From Spirochaetaceae bacterium (GTDB taxonomy: Bacteria > Spirochaetota > Spirochaetia > Treponematales > Breznakiellaceae): 8,862 nt of DNA. A program made the translations under genes and the position numbers. Below are positions 1 through 6,588 of this stretch, piece by piece. The notes under the pieces are model-generated. The model had not been told where the DNA came from, ran no database searches, and saw nothing but the letters and a program-made list of their open reading frames with translations. Position 1 is the stretch's first letter. Each line of letters starts with the position of its first letter. Location of the stretch: positions 1 through 8,862 of the forward strand of contig JAISDG010000013.1 in assembly GCA_031265015.1 (NCBI GenBank), given 5' to 3'.

Positions 1-1880
1 GCGTCCCGCAGTCCCTTTGCCCGGCCCACGTAGCCGGGGTCCCTTCGGGAAAGGGTAAATTCCGCCAGGGCCCGGGGATTGGACCGGTACGAGGAGGTTT
101 CCCCCGAGGGGATCAGTTCGTCGGTGGTTGTGACAGGATCGGTGATAAAAGAAACGACTTTAAGAAGAAGGTTTTCTCCCAGGGCTTCCATTTCGGGCCA
201 GCCGGTAATATTGGGGCCGTACCGGAGTTCCACGCCGGCTCCGGGACGGCCCGTTCCGTTATACACCCTGGCCCGGTAGGGGGCGTCGTCAAAATGATAG
301 GGCCGCGGCTTTTCCCCGGAGGGGAAGCCCCGGGCAAGCAGCGCTTCACTTCCCGCGGAGCTAAGGATACCCCCGTTAAAGGCGGTGGCGGCGATACTTC
401 GGGCATCCATCAGGGCTACCGAAGCAATCTGCCCCTGGTTCGGCCTGGAACCTTCCCGGTTGGGAAAGTTCCTGGTGGTATGACGGATCGAAAGGCAGCG
501 GTTGGCCGGCACATCCCCCGCGCCAAAACAGGGGCCGCAAAAGGCTGTTTTTACCACCGCCCCGGCAGCGACAAGCTTTGCCAGGGTTCCGTTTTTTGCG
601 GTTTCCAGATAAATGCTCTGGCTGCCGGGGTATACCGACAGGCTGAAGGCGCCCGCCGATCCGGCGCCGCCCGCCTGTCCGGCGCCGCCCTGCGGCCCTC
701 CGGCGGCCAGGATATCCGCGGCCGCGGTAATATTGTCAAAGGTTCCGCCGGCGCAGCCGGCGATGATTCCCTGGTCCGGCCGGACCAGGCCCCGGCCGTC
801 GATCTTGTCCAGAAGCCCCAGTTCCGGAAGGGAAAGCGCCGCTTCCGCGTCCTTTTCAACCTGCCGGAAGACATCCCCGGGATTGGCGATCACTTCGTCC
901 AGGGGATACACATTGCCGGGATGAAAGGGCATGGCAATCATGGGCCCTATCTTTCCCAGATCCACCCTGATAAGGCCGTCGTAAAAGGCCCTTTCCCCGG
1001 GCCGCAATGTCCGGTAATCCCCGGCCCTGCCGTGGATCTCCAGGTACTCTTTGGTAAGCCCGTCGGTTTCCCAGACCGACGACCAACAGGCAGTCTCGGT
1101 GGTCATCACGTCAATCCCGCTGCGGTAATCCACCGGCAGGGATTCGACGCCGGGGCCGGTAAATTCCAGAACGGCGTTTTTGGCAAAGCCCTCCTTAAAT
1201 ACCGGCCCGATAATTGCCAGGGCCACATCCAGGGGCCCCGTCCAGGGGCGGGGCTTTCCCTCCAGGTACACGGCAATTACCCGCGGATAAGCCATATCAT
1301 AACGCTGGGAGAGGAGCTGCTTTACCAGCTCGCCCCCCCCCTCCCCTACTCCCAGGGTTCCCAGGGCGCCGTACCGGGTATGGCTGTCGCTTCCCAGGAT
1401 CATCTTCCCGCACCCCGCCCAGGCTTCCCGCATATAGGAGTGGATCACCGCCAGGTGGGGGGGTACGTAAATTCCCCCGTACTTCTTCGCCGCGGAAAGA
1501 CCGAAGACATGATCATCCTCGTTGATCGTCCCCCCTACCGCGCAGAGGGAATTGTGGCAGTTGGTCAGGACATAGGGAACCGGAAAGGATCTAAGACCGC
1601 TGACTTTGGCGGTCTGGATGATCCCCACATAGGTAATGTCATGGGAAGCCAGGGCGTCAAAACGGAGGCGCAGGGCATCTCCCGGCTCCAGCCGCTCCCC
1701 TTCGTTATGGGCCGCCAGGATACCGTGGGTTATGGTCCCCGCCCTGGCCGCAGCCAGTTCCGCGGGAGTTCCGGGAACCTCCGCAAGTTCCCTTCCCCGT
1801 TTCAGCACAACACCCTTATTTATAAGCTCTACGGCCCGGGAACCGCCGTTCCCCGGCGAAGAATCGAAAGATACCGGCAT
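1..1880 (-). CDS. Aconitase-superfamily hydratase (YbhJ-like), 3' end beyond window
   Basis: Reading the minus strand from the ATG at 1880-1878 gives 626 codons without a stop, so the gene continues past base 1. The protein belongs to the [4Fe-4S] aconitase superfamily, probably acting in the cytoplasm. It shows GSDSHTRYG (about residues 163-171), an AGC cluster-cysteine motif (C376), CGPCFG (C448, C451) giving the other two cluster cysteines, the TRNFPNREGS substrate-loop motif (469-478), and PSGETSSYRSNP (591-602) near the domain 4 active site. The stretch TNCHNSLCAVGGTINEDDH (106-124) and the overall pattern fit the poorly characterised YbhJ-type hydratases rather than AcnA, AcnB or LeuC, which is recognition from memory. 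An in-frame TAG 15 bases upstream makes ATG 1880 the first usable start. No Shine-Dalgarno precedes it; a GTG at codon 25 with AAGG upstream is an alternative. A Gly/Ala-rich insert lies at 394-410. The physiological substrate is unknown. Confidence 0.88.
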   Translation of the reverse strand, partial: MPVSFDSSPGNGGSRAVELINKGVVLKRGRELAEVPGTPAELAAARAGTITHGILAAHNEGERLEPGDALRLRFDALASHDITYVGIIQTAKVSGLRSFPVPYVLTNCHNSLCAVGGTINEDDHVFGLSAAKKYGGIYVPPHLAVIHSYMREAWAGCGKMILGSDSHTRYGALGTLGVGEGGGELVKQLLSQRYDMAYPRVIAVYLEGKPRPWTGPLDVALAIIGPVFKEGFAKNAVLEFTGPGVESLPVDYRSGIDVMTTETACWSSVWETDGLTKEYLEIHGRAGDYRTLRPGERAFYDGLIRVDLGKIGPMIAMPFHPGNVYPLDEVIANPGDVFRQVEKDAEAALSLPELGLLDKIDGRGLVRPDQGIIAGCAGGTFDNITAAADILAAGGPQGGAGQAGGAGSAGAFSLSVYPGSQSIYLETAKNGTLAKLVAAGAVVKTAFCGPCFGAGDVPANRCLSIRHTTRNFPNREGSRPNQGQIASVALMDARSIAATAFNGGILSSAGSEALLARGFPSGEKPRPYHFDDAPYRARVYNGTGRPGAGVELRYGPNITGWPEMEALGENLLLKVVSFITDPVTTTDELIPSGETSSYRSNPRALAEFTLSRRDPGYVGRAKGLRD

Positions 1881-1894
1881 AGGAAGGGTAGTCT

Positions 1895-1900
1895 ATCATA
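1895..1900 (-). promoter_or_regulatory. Possible -10 element for the hydratase gene
   Basis: On the minus strand the hexamer TATGAT matches the sigma-70 -10 consensus at five of six positions. It ends 14 bases before the ATG at 1880. Transcription starting about seven bases downstream would leave a leader of under ten bases, which fits the absence of a Shine-Dalgarno sequence. No good -35 hexamer lies 16-18 bases upstream, so this is weak. Confidence 0.3.
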
Positions 1901-1935
1901 CCGGAAGAGGATTGATAAAGACCCCGGGCCGGGGA

Positions 1936-1965
1936 TTGACACTTTAGAGAAAGTCCGGATATATG
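1936..1965 (+). promoter_or_regulatory. Sigma-70-type promoter of the tRNA-Glu gene
   Basis: A perfect -35 hexamer TTGACA (1936-1941) is followed after 18 bases by TATATG (1960-1965), which matches the -10 consensus at four of six positions. A start near 1972 would lie about ten bases before the mature tRNA 5' end at 1982, a usual arrangement for a single tRNA gene. A C4/G4 inverted repeat (1922-1934) sits just upstream of the -35 element. Confidence 0.6.
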
Positions 1966-1981
1966 TAAAAAGCCATTGCAG

Positions 1982-2053
1982 GGCCCCTTCGTCTATCGGT
2001 TAGGACATGAGATTCTCAATCTTAAAAGACGGGTTCGATTCCCGTAGGGGCTA
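1982..2053 (+). tRNA. tRNA-Glu (anticodon CUC)
   Basis: The 72-base sequence folds into a full cloverleaf. The acceptor GGCCCCU pairs with AGGGGCU (one G-U at the end), the D arm is GUCU...AGGAC, the anticodon stem UGAGA/UCUUA encloses the loop UUCUCAA, a four-base variable loop follows, and the T arm is ACGGG-UUCGAUU-CCCGU. The anticodon CUC reads the glutamate codon GAG. The 3' CCA is not encoded (the discriminator A is followed by AAAC), so a CCA-adding enzyme must complete it. The UUCGUCU start and GGUUAGGACA core are typical of bacterial tRNA-Glu. The gene for its likely charging enzyme, gltX, lies at the other end of the window. Confidence 0.95.
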
Positions 2054-2066
2054 AAACGGTATTGTT

Positions 2067-2080
2067 CCGCCATGGGGCGG
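2067..2080 (+). other. Small GC hairpin downstream of tRNA-Glu
   Basis: CCGCC (2067-2071) and GGCGG (2076-2080) form a five-base-pair stem with an ATGG loop, 13 bases after the tRNA. There is no following T run on either strand, so it is not a classical intrinsic terminator. It could help 3' processing or termination of the tRNA transcript. The rest of 2054-2188 is AT-rich leader. Confidence 0.3.
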
Positions 2081-2111
2081 GCAAAAAGGCCTGTCTTTAC
2101 GCCGGGGCCGG

Positions 2112-2140
2112 TAGATTTCCTGTTATCCAGTCACTATACT
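2112..2140 (+). promoter_or_regulatory. Possible promoter of the plus-strand four-gene cluster
   Basis: TATACT (2135-2140) matches the -10 consensus at five of six positions. A poor -35-like TAGATT (2112-2117) lies 17 bases upstream. A second TATACT lies at 2165-2170 but has no -35 partner. The surrounding 2121-2188 stretch is AT-rich, unlike the flanking genes, as expected for a promoter and leader. Read-through from the tRNA promoter is the alternative. Confidence 0.35.
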
Positions 2141-2188
2141 AAAAAATAAGCCGAGAATAATACATATACTTACATAATTGAGGTACTG

Positions 2189-3040
2189 ATGAAAAAAATC
2201 ATGCTGGTGTTAACAAGCCTGGCCGCGTTAAACTGTTTTGGCGAAGACATTTTTACCTATAAAACAGGCGATTACGAAATTTGTACCCTGGTGGAGACAA
2301 CCGGCCCCGGCAGGCCCCAGGTCCTTATCGGGGCCGATGAGGCCCTGCAGCGGCGCTACCTTGCCCCGGCGGGCGGCGCTCCGGATTTCCAGTCCGAAAT
2401 CAATACCTTCCTTATCCGGGGAAAAGGACGGGTCGTCCTGGTAGACACCGGTTTTGGAGGGGCGGTTTTTGAAAACATGAAAAAGCTGGGGGTTAATCCC
2501 GGCGATGTGGACGTTGTTCTTCTTACCCACCTGCACGGCGATCATATCGGGGGTCTTGCAAAAGACGGAAAAGCTCTGTTTCCCAGGGCCCTGGTTTATC
2601 TGGCGGAACAGGAGCGGGATTACTGGACAAAGACAAATGTCAATGCGGGGGCCGTTGCCGCCCTGGCCCCCTACGGAAACAGGATAAGGACTTTTAAACC
2701 CGGCGAACTCGGCGCCGCCGCGGCGGAACTCCTGCCGGGAATCACGGCCATCGCCGCCTTTGGTCATACTCCGGGACATACGGCCTTTCTGGTGGTTTCG
2801 GGGAATGCCCGGCTTCTTATCTGGGGAGACGTGATGCATGTCCAGGGTATCCAGTTTCCCCGGCCGGATATTTCTGTCACCTATGATACGGATCCTGTCC
2901 GGGCGGCGGAGGTACGAAAAAAAATTCTGGATTATGCGGCAAAAAACAATATCCCCGTGGCGGGGATGCATCTGCTGTACCCTGCCGTCGGGACAGTCCG
3001 GCCGGCCGGGGACGGCTTTTCCTTTGAACCCGCCCGGTAG
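2189..3040 (+). CDS. Exported metallo-beta-lactamase-fold hydrolase (methyl parathion hydrolase-like)
   Basis: This 283-residue protein has an N-terminal export signal (MKKIMLVLTSLAALNC) followed by a metallo-beta-lactamase domain, so it probably acts in the periplasm or on a membrane surface. The dinuclear metal site is complete: HLHGDH gives H114, H116, D118 and H119; HTPGH gives H197; WGD gives D214; GMH gives H261. This spacing, and the VMHVQ-FPRPD segment after D214, resembles the methyl parathion hydrolase/lactonase-like branch rather than true beta-lactamases; the substrate cannot be read from sequence. Cys16 could be lipidated, although ALN before it is a poor lipobox; cleavage after G18 is the alternative. 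The start is set by GAGG six bases upstream of the ATG. It is the first gene of the cluster and ends 34 bases before the cyclase. Confidence 0.9.
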   Translation: MKKIMLVLTSLAALNCFGEDIFTYKTGDYEICTLVETTGPGRPQVLIGADEALQRRYLAPAGGAPDFQSEINTFLIRGKGRVVLVDTGFGGAVFENMKKLGVNPGDVDVVLLTHLHGDHIGGLAKDGKALFPRALVYLAEQERDYWTKTNVNAGAVAALAPYGNRIRTFKPGELGAAAAELLPGITAIAAFGHTPGHTAFLVVSGNARLLIWGDVMHVQGIQFPRPDISVTYDTDPVRAAEVRKKILDYAAKNNIPVAGMHLLYPAVGTVRPAGDGFSFEPAR

Positions 3041-3074
3041 CCGGATAAACATGCTTCGAACGGGATAACAAAAA

Positions 3075-4937
3075 ATGCAAAATCCTCCGGCTGTGTATTA
3101 TTTTTTCCCCAGCGCCGTCCTCCGGTTTAAGGAATTTGATACAGCCGCTGTACCTGTTCTTTTGATGATGGGAACAGCCGCGGGGGTCTTGATGTTCTGT
3201 TCCCTGATCCGCCTGTGGATCTACGGCGGCTTTGACCGCCTGCAGGCCCGGATACCCTTCAGGGAATACCGGAGCCGTATTGCGGCCCTTTGGTCGGTAC
3301 TTTGTTCCGCCCTGGCCCTGGCTTTCCCCCTGATTCCCGGTTTTGAAGAACCGGCGCTGCTGATTGCCTCCCTGATGGAATTTTTGGGCCTCCTGGGTTT
3401 TGACGTCTCCTTAACGGCGCTGCTGCTGCTGCACTACTTTCCCGGCTGGAAAATCAAACAGTTCCTGCCCCTTTCCCTCCTGGCGCTGGTTACCGCTTTG
3501 CTTCCCCTTTCAGGACAGCTTCCGGCCCCCTTTGCCCTGGGCTGCTTCTCCCTGGCTTTGTGCATCCTCCATCTGGCATTGCTGATATACCTGGCAAAAC
3601 TGCGCCGGCCCCAATCGCGGCCGGAAGCAGGGCTGTCCCGGGAACAGCCCCGGTTCCGGCTGGAAAAGCCCTTTCTGTACAGCGTTCTTGTGTATCTTTC
3701 CCTGGGGCTTTCCTTTGTCCTGCCCCGGGAATGGGGGACTTTTCTCTGGCCCGCCGGCCTTCTGGGGTACATTTTACTGGAACACAGGCTTTTTCCAACG
3801 CGGCCCGCCGCCGCGTATCACGCCCTGTTTCTTCCGCAGCCCGCTGTAACCGGAAGCGGCGCGGAGCAGCCCCGGGACGTACCGTCAACGGCGGATGCCG
3901 CTCAAACCGCCCCCGGTCCGGCGGTCCCGGCCGCGGAAGCCAGCGGAGAGCCGGCGGCTGGAAAGCCGGCGGCAGTTACGGCGGCGGAAGCCAATGAAGA
4001 GCCGGCGGCTGGGGAGCCGATGGAAGAATTGGCTGAACCGGACCCGGGGGAAACCGGGGATCTTCTTCCCGCCGTTCCGGCGGGAAAACCGCCGGAAGAA
4101 CTGCCCGGAACGCCTGCGGTCGGGTCGTTTATTCCCCGGGAATTTCTGGCAATCCTGAACAAAAAAAGCGTGGCGGAACTTAAGCTGGGGGATCATATCA
4201 AGCAGGAGATGACGATCTTCTTTTCCGATATCCGCCGGTTTACGGATCTGGCGGAAAACCTTACCCCGGAAGAAAGTTTTGCCTTTATCAATTCTTACCT
4301 TTCCCGGATTGTGCCGGAAATTACCAAAAATGGCGGCTTTGTGGACAAATATATCGGAGACGCGATCCTGGCCCTCTTTCCCCAGATAAACGGCCCCGAC
4401 ATGGCGGTACAGACAGCCATTGCGATTCAGGGAAAAATTCTGGAATACAATATCCACCGGGCAAAGTGCGGATACCGGCCCCTGGCCATGGGTATAGGCA
4501 TCCATACGGGAACCCTGATGGTGGGAGTGGTGGGGACCAAAGACCGCATGCAGAATACGGTTATTTCCGACGCGGTTAACCTCGCCAGCCGGGTGGAAAG
4601 CCTTACCAAGGCATTCCGGGTTTCCCTGGCAATCAGTGAAGAAACCTTTAAAAAGCTTGAAGATCCCGGCGCCTATCAGTACCGTTTTGTAGGTAAAGTC
4701 AGGGTTAAGGGCAAGGTAGAGCCGGTTTCAATCTTTGAGATCTTTGACGGTATCGATGAAGAACTCCAAAAGAAAAAGATAGAGGCAAACCGCTTTTTTG
4801 AACAGGGCATGTTTATGTACTACCAGAAAAAATATTCCGAGGCCCTGCAGGAATTCGGCAAGGTCCTGGAAGTGCTTCCCGATGACGGAGCCGCCGCTTT
4901 TTATATTGACAACTGCATGACCAAAATAAACGTATAA
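3075..4937 (+). CDS. Membrane-anchored class III adenylate cyclase with TPR tail
   Basis: This 620-residue protein should make cAMP from ATP at the inner membrane. Residues 24-236 contain six or seven hydrophobic segments and match no sensor domain I recognise. Residues 255-350 form an Ala/Pro/Glu-rich linker with a 17-residue repeat. The catalytic domain (about 375-560) has both metal aspartates (FSDIR D385; IGDA D429), the transition-state pair N502 and R506 in VNLASR, and the purine-contact residues K425 and T495, a pairing typical of class IIIb adenylate cyclases. All needed residues sit in one chain, so it should act as a homodimer. Residues about 566-616 look like a TPR motif. An in-frame TAA (3066-3068) makes ATG 3075 the first start; only a weak GGGA precedes it. 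Guanylate cyclase activity is less likely given K425. Confidence 0.92.
   Translation: MQNPPAVYYFFPSAVLRFKEFDTAAVPVLLMMGTAAGVLMFCSLIRLWIYGGFDRLQARIPFREYRSRIAALWSVLCSALALAFPLIPGFEEPALLIASLMEFLGLLGFDVSLTALLLLHYFPGWKIKQFLPLSLLALVTALLPLSGQLPAPFALGCFSLALCILHLALLIYLAKLRRPQSRPEAGLSREQPRFRLEKPFLYSVLVYLSLGLSFVLPREWGTFLWPAGLLGYILLEHRLFPTRPAAAYHALFLPQPAVTGSGAEQPRDVPSTADAAQTAPGPAVPAAEASGEPAAGKPAAVTAAEANEEPAAGEPMEELAEPDPGETGDLLPAVPAGKPPEELPGTPAVGSFIPREFLAILNKKSVAELKLGDHIKQEMTIFFSDIRRFTDLAENLTPEESFAFINSYLSRIVPEITKNGGFVDKYIGDAILALFPQINGPDMAVQTAIAIQGKILEYNIHRAKCGYRPLAMGIGIHTGTLMVGVVGTKDRMQNTVISDAVNLASRVESLTKAFRVSLAISEETFKKLEDPGAYQYRFVGKVRVKGKVEPVSIFEIFDGIDEELQKKKIEANRFFEQGMFMYYQKKYSEALQEFGKVLEVLPDDGAAAFYIDNCMTKINV
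3933..4019 (+). repeat. Two imperfect 36-base direct repeats in the cyclase linker
   Basis: Copies at 3933-3968 and 3984-4019 have a 51-base period and encode AEASGEPAAGKP and AEANEEPAAGEP (residues 287-298 and 304-315). They lie in frame within the low-complexity linker between the membrane and catalytic domains. A further related PAGKPPEELP segment follows near residues 335-344. Such tracts probably vary in length between strains. Confidence 0.75.
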
Positions 4938-4950
4938 ATCTGTCTGAAAA

Positions 4951-4959
4951 GGGAGGAGG
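4951..4959 (+). promoter_or_regulatory. Strong Shine-Dalgarno site of the sirtuin gene
   Basis: GGGAGGAGG is the strongest ribosome-binding sequence in the window and lies 13 bases after the cyclase stop. Using GGGAGG (4951-4956), five bases separate it from the ACG codon at 4962. It lies upstream of no ATG, GTG or TTG within usable distance in any frame. It is the main evidence for translation starting at ACG 4962. Confidence 0.75.
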
Positions 4960-4961
4960 AC

Positions 4962-5744
4962 ACGGAAACCACACAACTCTTTACGCTTATCACCGAAGCC
5001 CGGCACTGCGTAGCCCTTACCGGGGCGGGAGTAAGCACCCTGTCGGGAATCAGGGATTTCCGGGGAAAGAACGGCCTTTACAAAGACATGGACGCGGAAA
5101 AAATTTTCGACCTGGATTATTTTTTCCGGGATCCTTCATTCTACTATTCCCACGCCAGGAATTTTATTTACGATCTGGACGCAAAGCAGCCTTCCATCGT
5201 TCATACCGTGCTGGGGGAGCTGGAACAAAAGGGGCTCCTGAAAGCGGTTATTACCCAGAATATCGATCTGCTCCATACCAGGGGGGGAAGCCGGCGGGTC
5301 ATCGAAATCCACGGTTCTCCCCAAGCCCACTACTGTCCTGTCTGCCAGAATTCCACCGCCGCGGAAGAGGCAATCCTGGCCGGAACGGTCAAAGCCGGCG
5401 GCTTTATGGAATTTGACACCGCGGCGGCCATAGTGCGGCAGGGCGGAATGCCCCGGTGCGAAAAATGCGGCGGCGCGCTAAAACCGGCAATTACCTTTTT
5501 TGGTGAAAGCCTGCCTGTCCACGCCCTGGCCGCCGCGGAGGCGGAAGCGGAACAGGCGGATCTGATGCTGGTGCTGGGTACAAGCCTTACGGTGTACCCC
5601 GCCGCGGGGCTGCCCCAGCTTACCCTGCGGAAGGGCGGAAAGATCGTGATTGTCAATGACATGGAAACTCCCCTGGACGGGTACGCGGTTCTGCGTTTTA
5701 AAAATTTAGAAATTGTCCTTGAAAAACTCAGGGCCCTGTCCTAA
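4962..5744 (+). CDS. Sir2-family NAD-dependent protein deacylase with apparent ACG start
   Basis: The gene encodes a sirtuin that removes acyl groups from protein lysines using NAD+, in the cytoplasm. Starting at ACG 4962 it has 260 residues, a normal length for bacterial Sir2. It shows TGAGVS (20-25) and GIRDFRG (29-35) for NAD binding, QNID (99-102), catalytic H117 in the IHGS motif, zinc cysteines C125/C128 and C166/C169, FFGE, GTSLTVYPA (from 206) and VND (231-233). The pattern resembles Thermotoga maritima Sir2 (class U). No ATG, GTG or TTG occurs before ATG 5088 (codon 43), and starting there would delete the NAD-binding motifs. ACG 4962, five bases after a strong Shine-Dalgarno, is the best start; it may be a real rare start, an ATG changed by one base, or a sequence error. 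It begins 24 bases after the cyclase stop, in the same frame. Confidence 0.85.
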   Translation, partial: TETTQLFTLITEARHCVALTGAGVSTLSGIRDFRGKNGLYKDMDAEKIFDLDYFFRDPSFYYSHARNFIYDLDAKQPSIVHTVLGELEQKGLLKAVITQNIDLLHTRGGSRRVIEIHGSPQAHYCPVCQNSTAAEEAILAGTVKAGGFMEFDTAAAIVRQGGMPRCEKCGGALKPAITFFGESLPVHALAAAEAEAEQADLMLVLGTSLTVYPAAGLPQLTLRKGGKIVIVNDMETPLDGYAVLRFKNLEIVLEKLRALS

Positions 5745-5769
5745 ATTTACATAAGTAAGGAGTACTATT

Positions 5770-6588
5770 ATGAAAAAACTAGGTATTATTGTGCTGCTGG
5801 GTCTGGTGTTTTTATGCCTGCCCCTGGCAGCCCAGGACGCGTCCGTTAAAGCCATGAGCCTCGGCGGAGCCACCGGGATCTATGTGGTGCCCACGGCCCA
5901 TACCGGATTTTCCGACGGTTTTGGTTTTAACATCGGGTATCATACCAATATCTTTAAACCGCAGGGCGGCAAGACAAAACTGAACCACCTGTTACAGGCC
6001 AACTTCAGTTTCCTCCAGATGCTTGAAGCTTCCGCGGCCTTCGACTTCCAGCCGGAATATGCCGGGATAACCCATCCCAACGATTTCCTTACGGGAGTCA
6101 AGGTGCAGCTTCCCTTCGCGGCGGTGCCGATCGCGCTGGGCGCCAATTTCATGTACCACAATATAGGGCAGGATCATTATGACCATTGGGCTTTCCGTAT
6201 TTACGGCGCCATTACCTACAAGGCCGACATATTCACCTGGCCCGCGGAAACCACCCTGGTGGTGGGGCATACTTTTTCCGAGGACAGCAAAAGCGACATT
6301 GACTTCGGTATGGGTTTTGACTTGGTCGTCCTTCCCAAATACCTGCGGCAGTTTTTGCACCTGATGATTGATTATTCCAACTTCAGCTACAGCTCCGATC
6401 CCTGGGGAGCCGGGGCATGGTACCGGGGCGTCCTTAACGCCGGGGTCCGGGCGGATCTAAGCCAGATTCCAGCGTTAAACAAATTTACCTTCGCGGTGGA
6501 TATTTACGTAGCCGACGCCTTTGACCACAAGACCGGCGGCGACGGCCGCTCCCTGGGCCTGGGCGTTACCTTCGGGATGAAGTTTTAA
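5770..6588 (+). CDS. Putative outer-membrane beta-barrel protein
   Basis: This 272-residue protein begins with a clear Sec signal peptide (MKK, then a leucine-rich core, cleavage near residues 21-22 at LAAQ-D). The mature part has alternating hydrophobic and polar residues, many aromatic and glycine residues, and ends in LGVTFGMKF with a C-terminal phenylalanine, the usual signal for outer-membrane barrel assembly. I recognise no specific family; the start SLGGATGIYVVPTAHTGF is distinctive and may define a spirochaete lineage family. AAGGAG lies nine bases before the ATG and fixes the start. It follows the sirtuin by 25 bases and its stop overlaps that of the convergent arginase gene. Pore formation or a purely structural role are both possible. 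Confidence 0.75.
   Translation: MKKLGIIVLLGLVFLCLPLAAQDASVKAMSLGGATGIYVVPTAHTGFSDGFGFNIGYHTNIFKPQGGKTKLNHLLQANFSFLQMLEASAAFDFQPEYAGITHPNDFLTGVKVQLPFAAVPIALGANFMYHNIGQDHYDHWAFRIYGAITYKADIFTWPAETTLVVGHTFSEDSKSDIDFGMGFDLVVLPKYLRQFLHLMIDYSNFSYSSDPWGAGAWYRGVLNAGVRADLSQIPALNKFTFAVDIYVADAFDHKTGGDGRSLGLGVTFGMKF

Noticed and set aside
294..2003. Long plus-strand open frame (569 codons) opposite the hydratase
   Set aside because: The minus strand encodes a clear aconitase-family protein; the plus frame has no recognisable motifs and runs into the tRNA. It is an antisense shadow of GC-biased codons.
1982..2053. tRNA-Glu as an integration (att) site
   Set aside because: No integrase, no partial tRNA duplicate and no mobile genes are visible nearby.
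3051..3068. Five-codon frame MLRTG before the cyclase
   Set aside because: No ribosome-binding site and no leader-peptide features; most likely chance.
3885..4505. 206-codon minus-strand frame inside the cyclase
   Set aside because: It lies antisense to the catalytic domain and linker, is very Arg-rich, and has no family resemblance.
5088..5744. ATG 5088 as the sirtuin start
   Set aside because: It would remove the NAD-binding TGAGVS and GIRDFRG motifs and has no Shine-Dalgarno of comparable strength.
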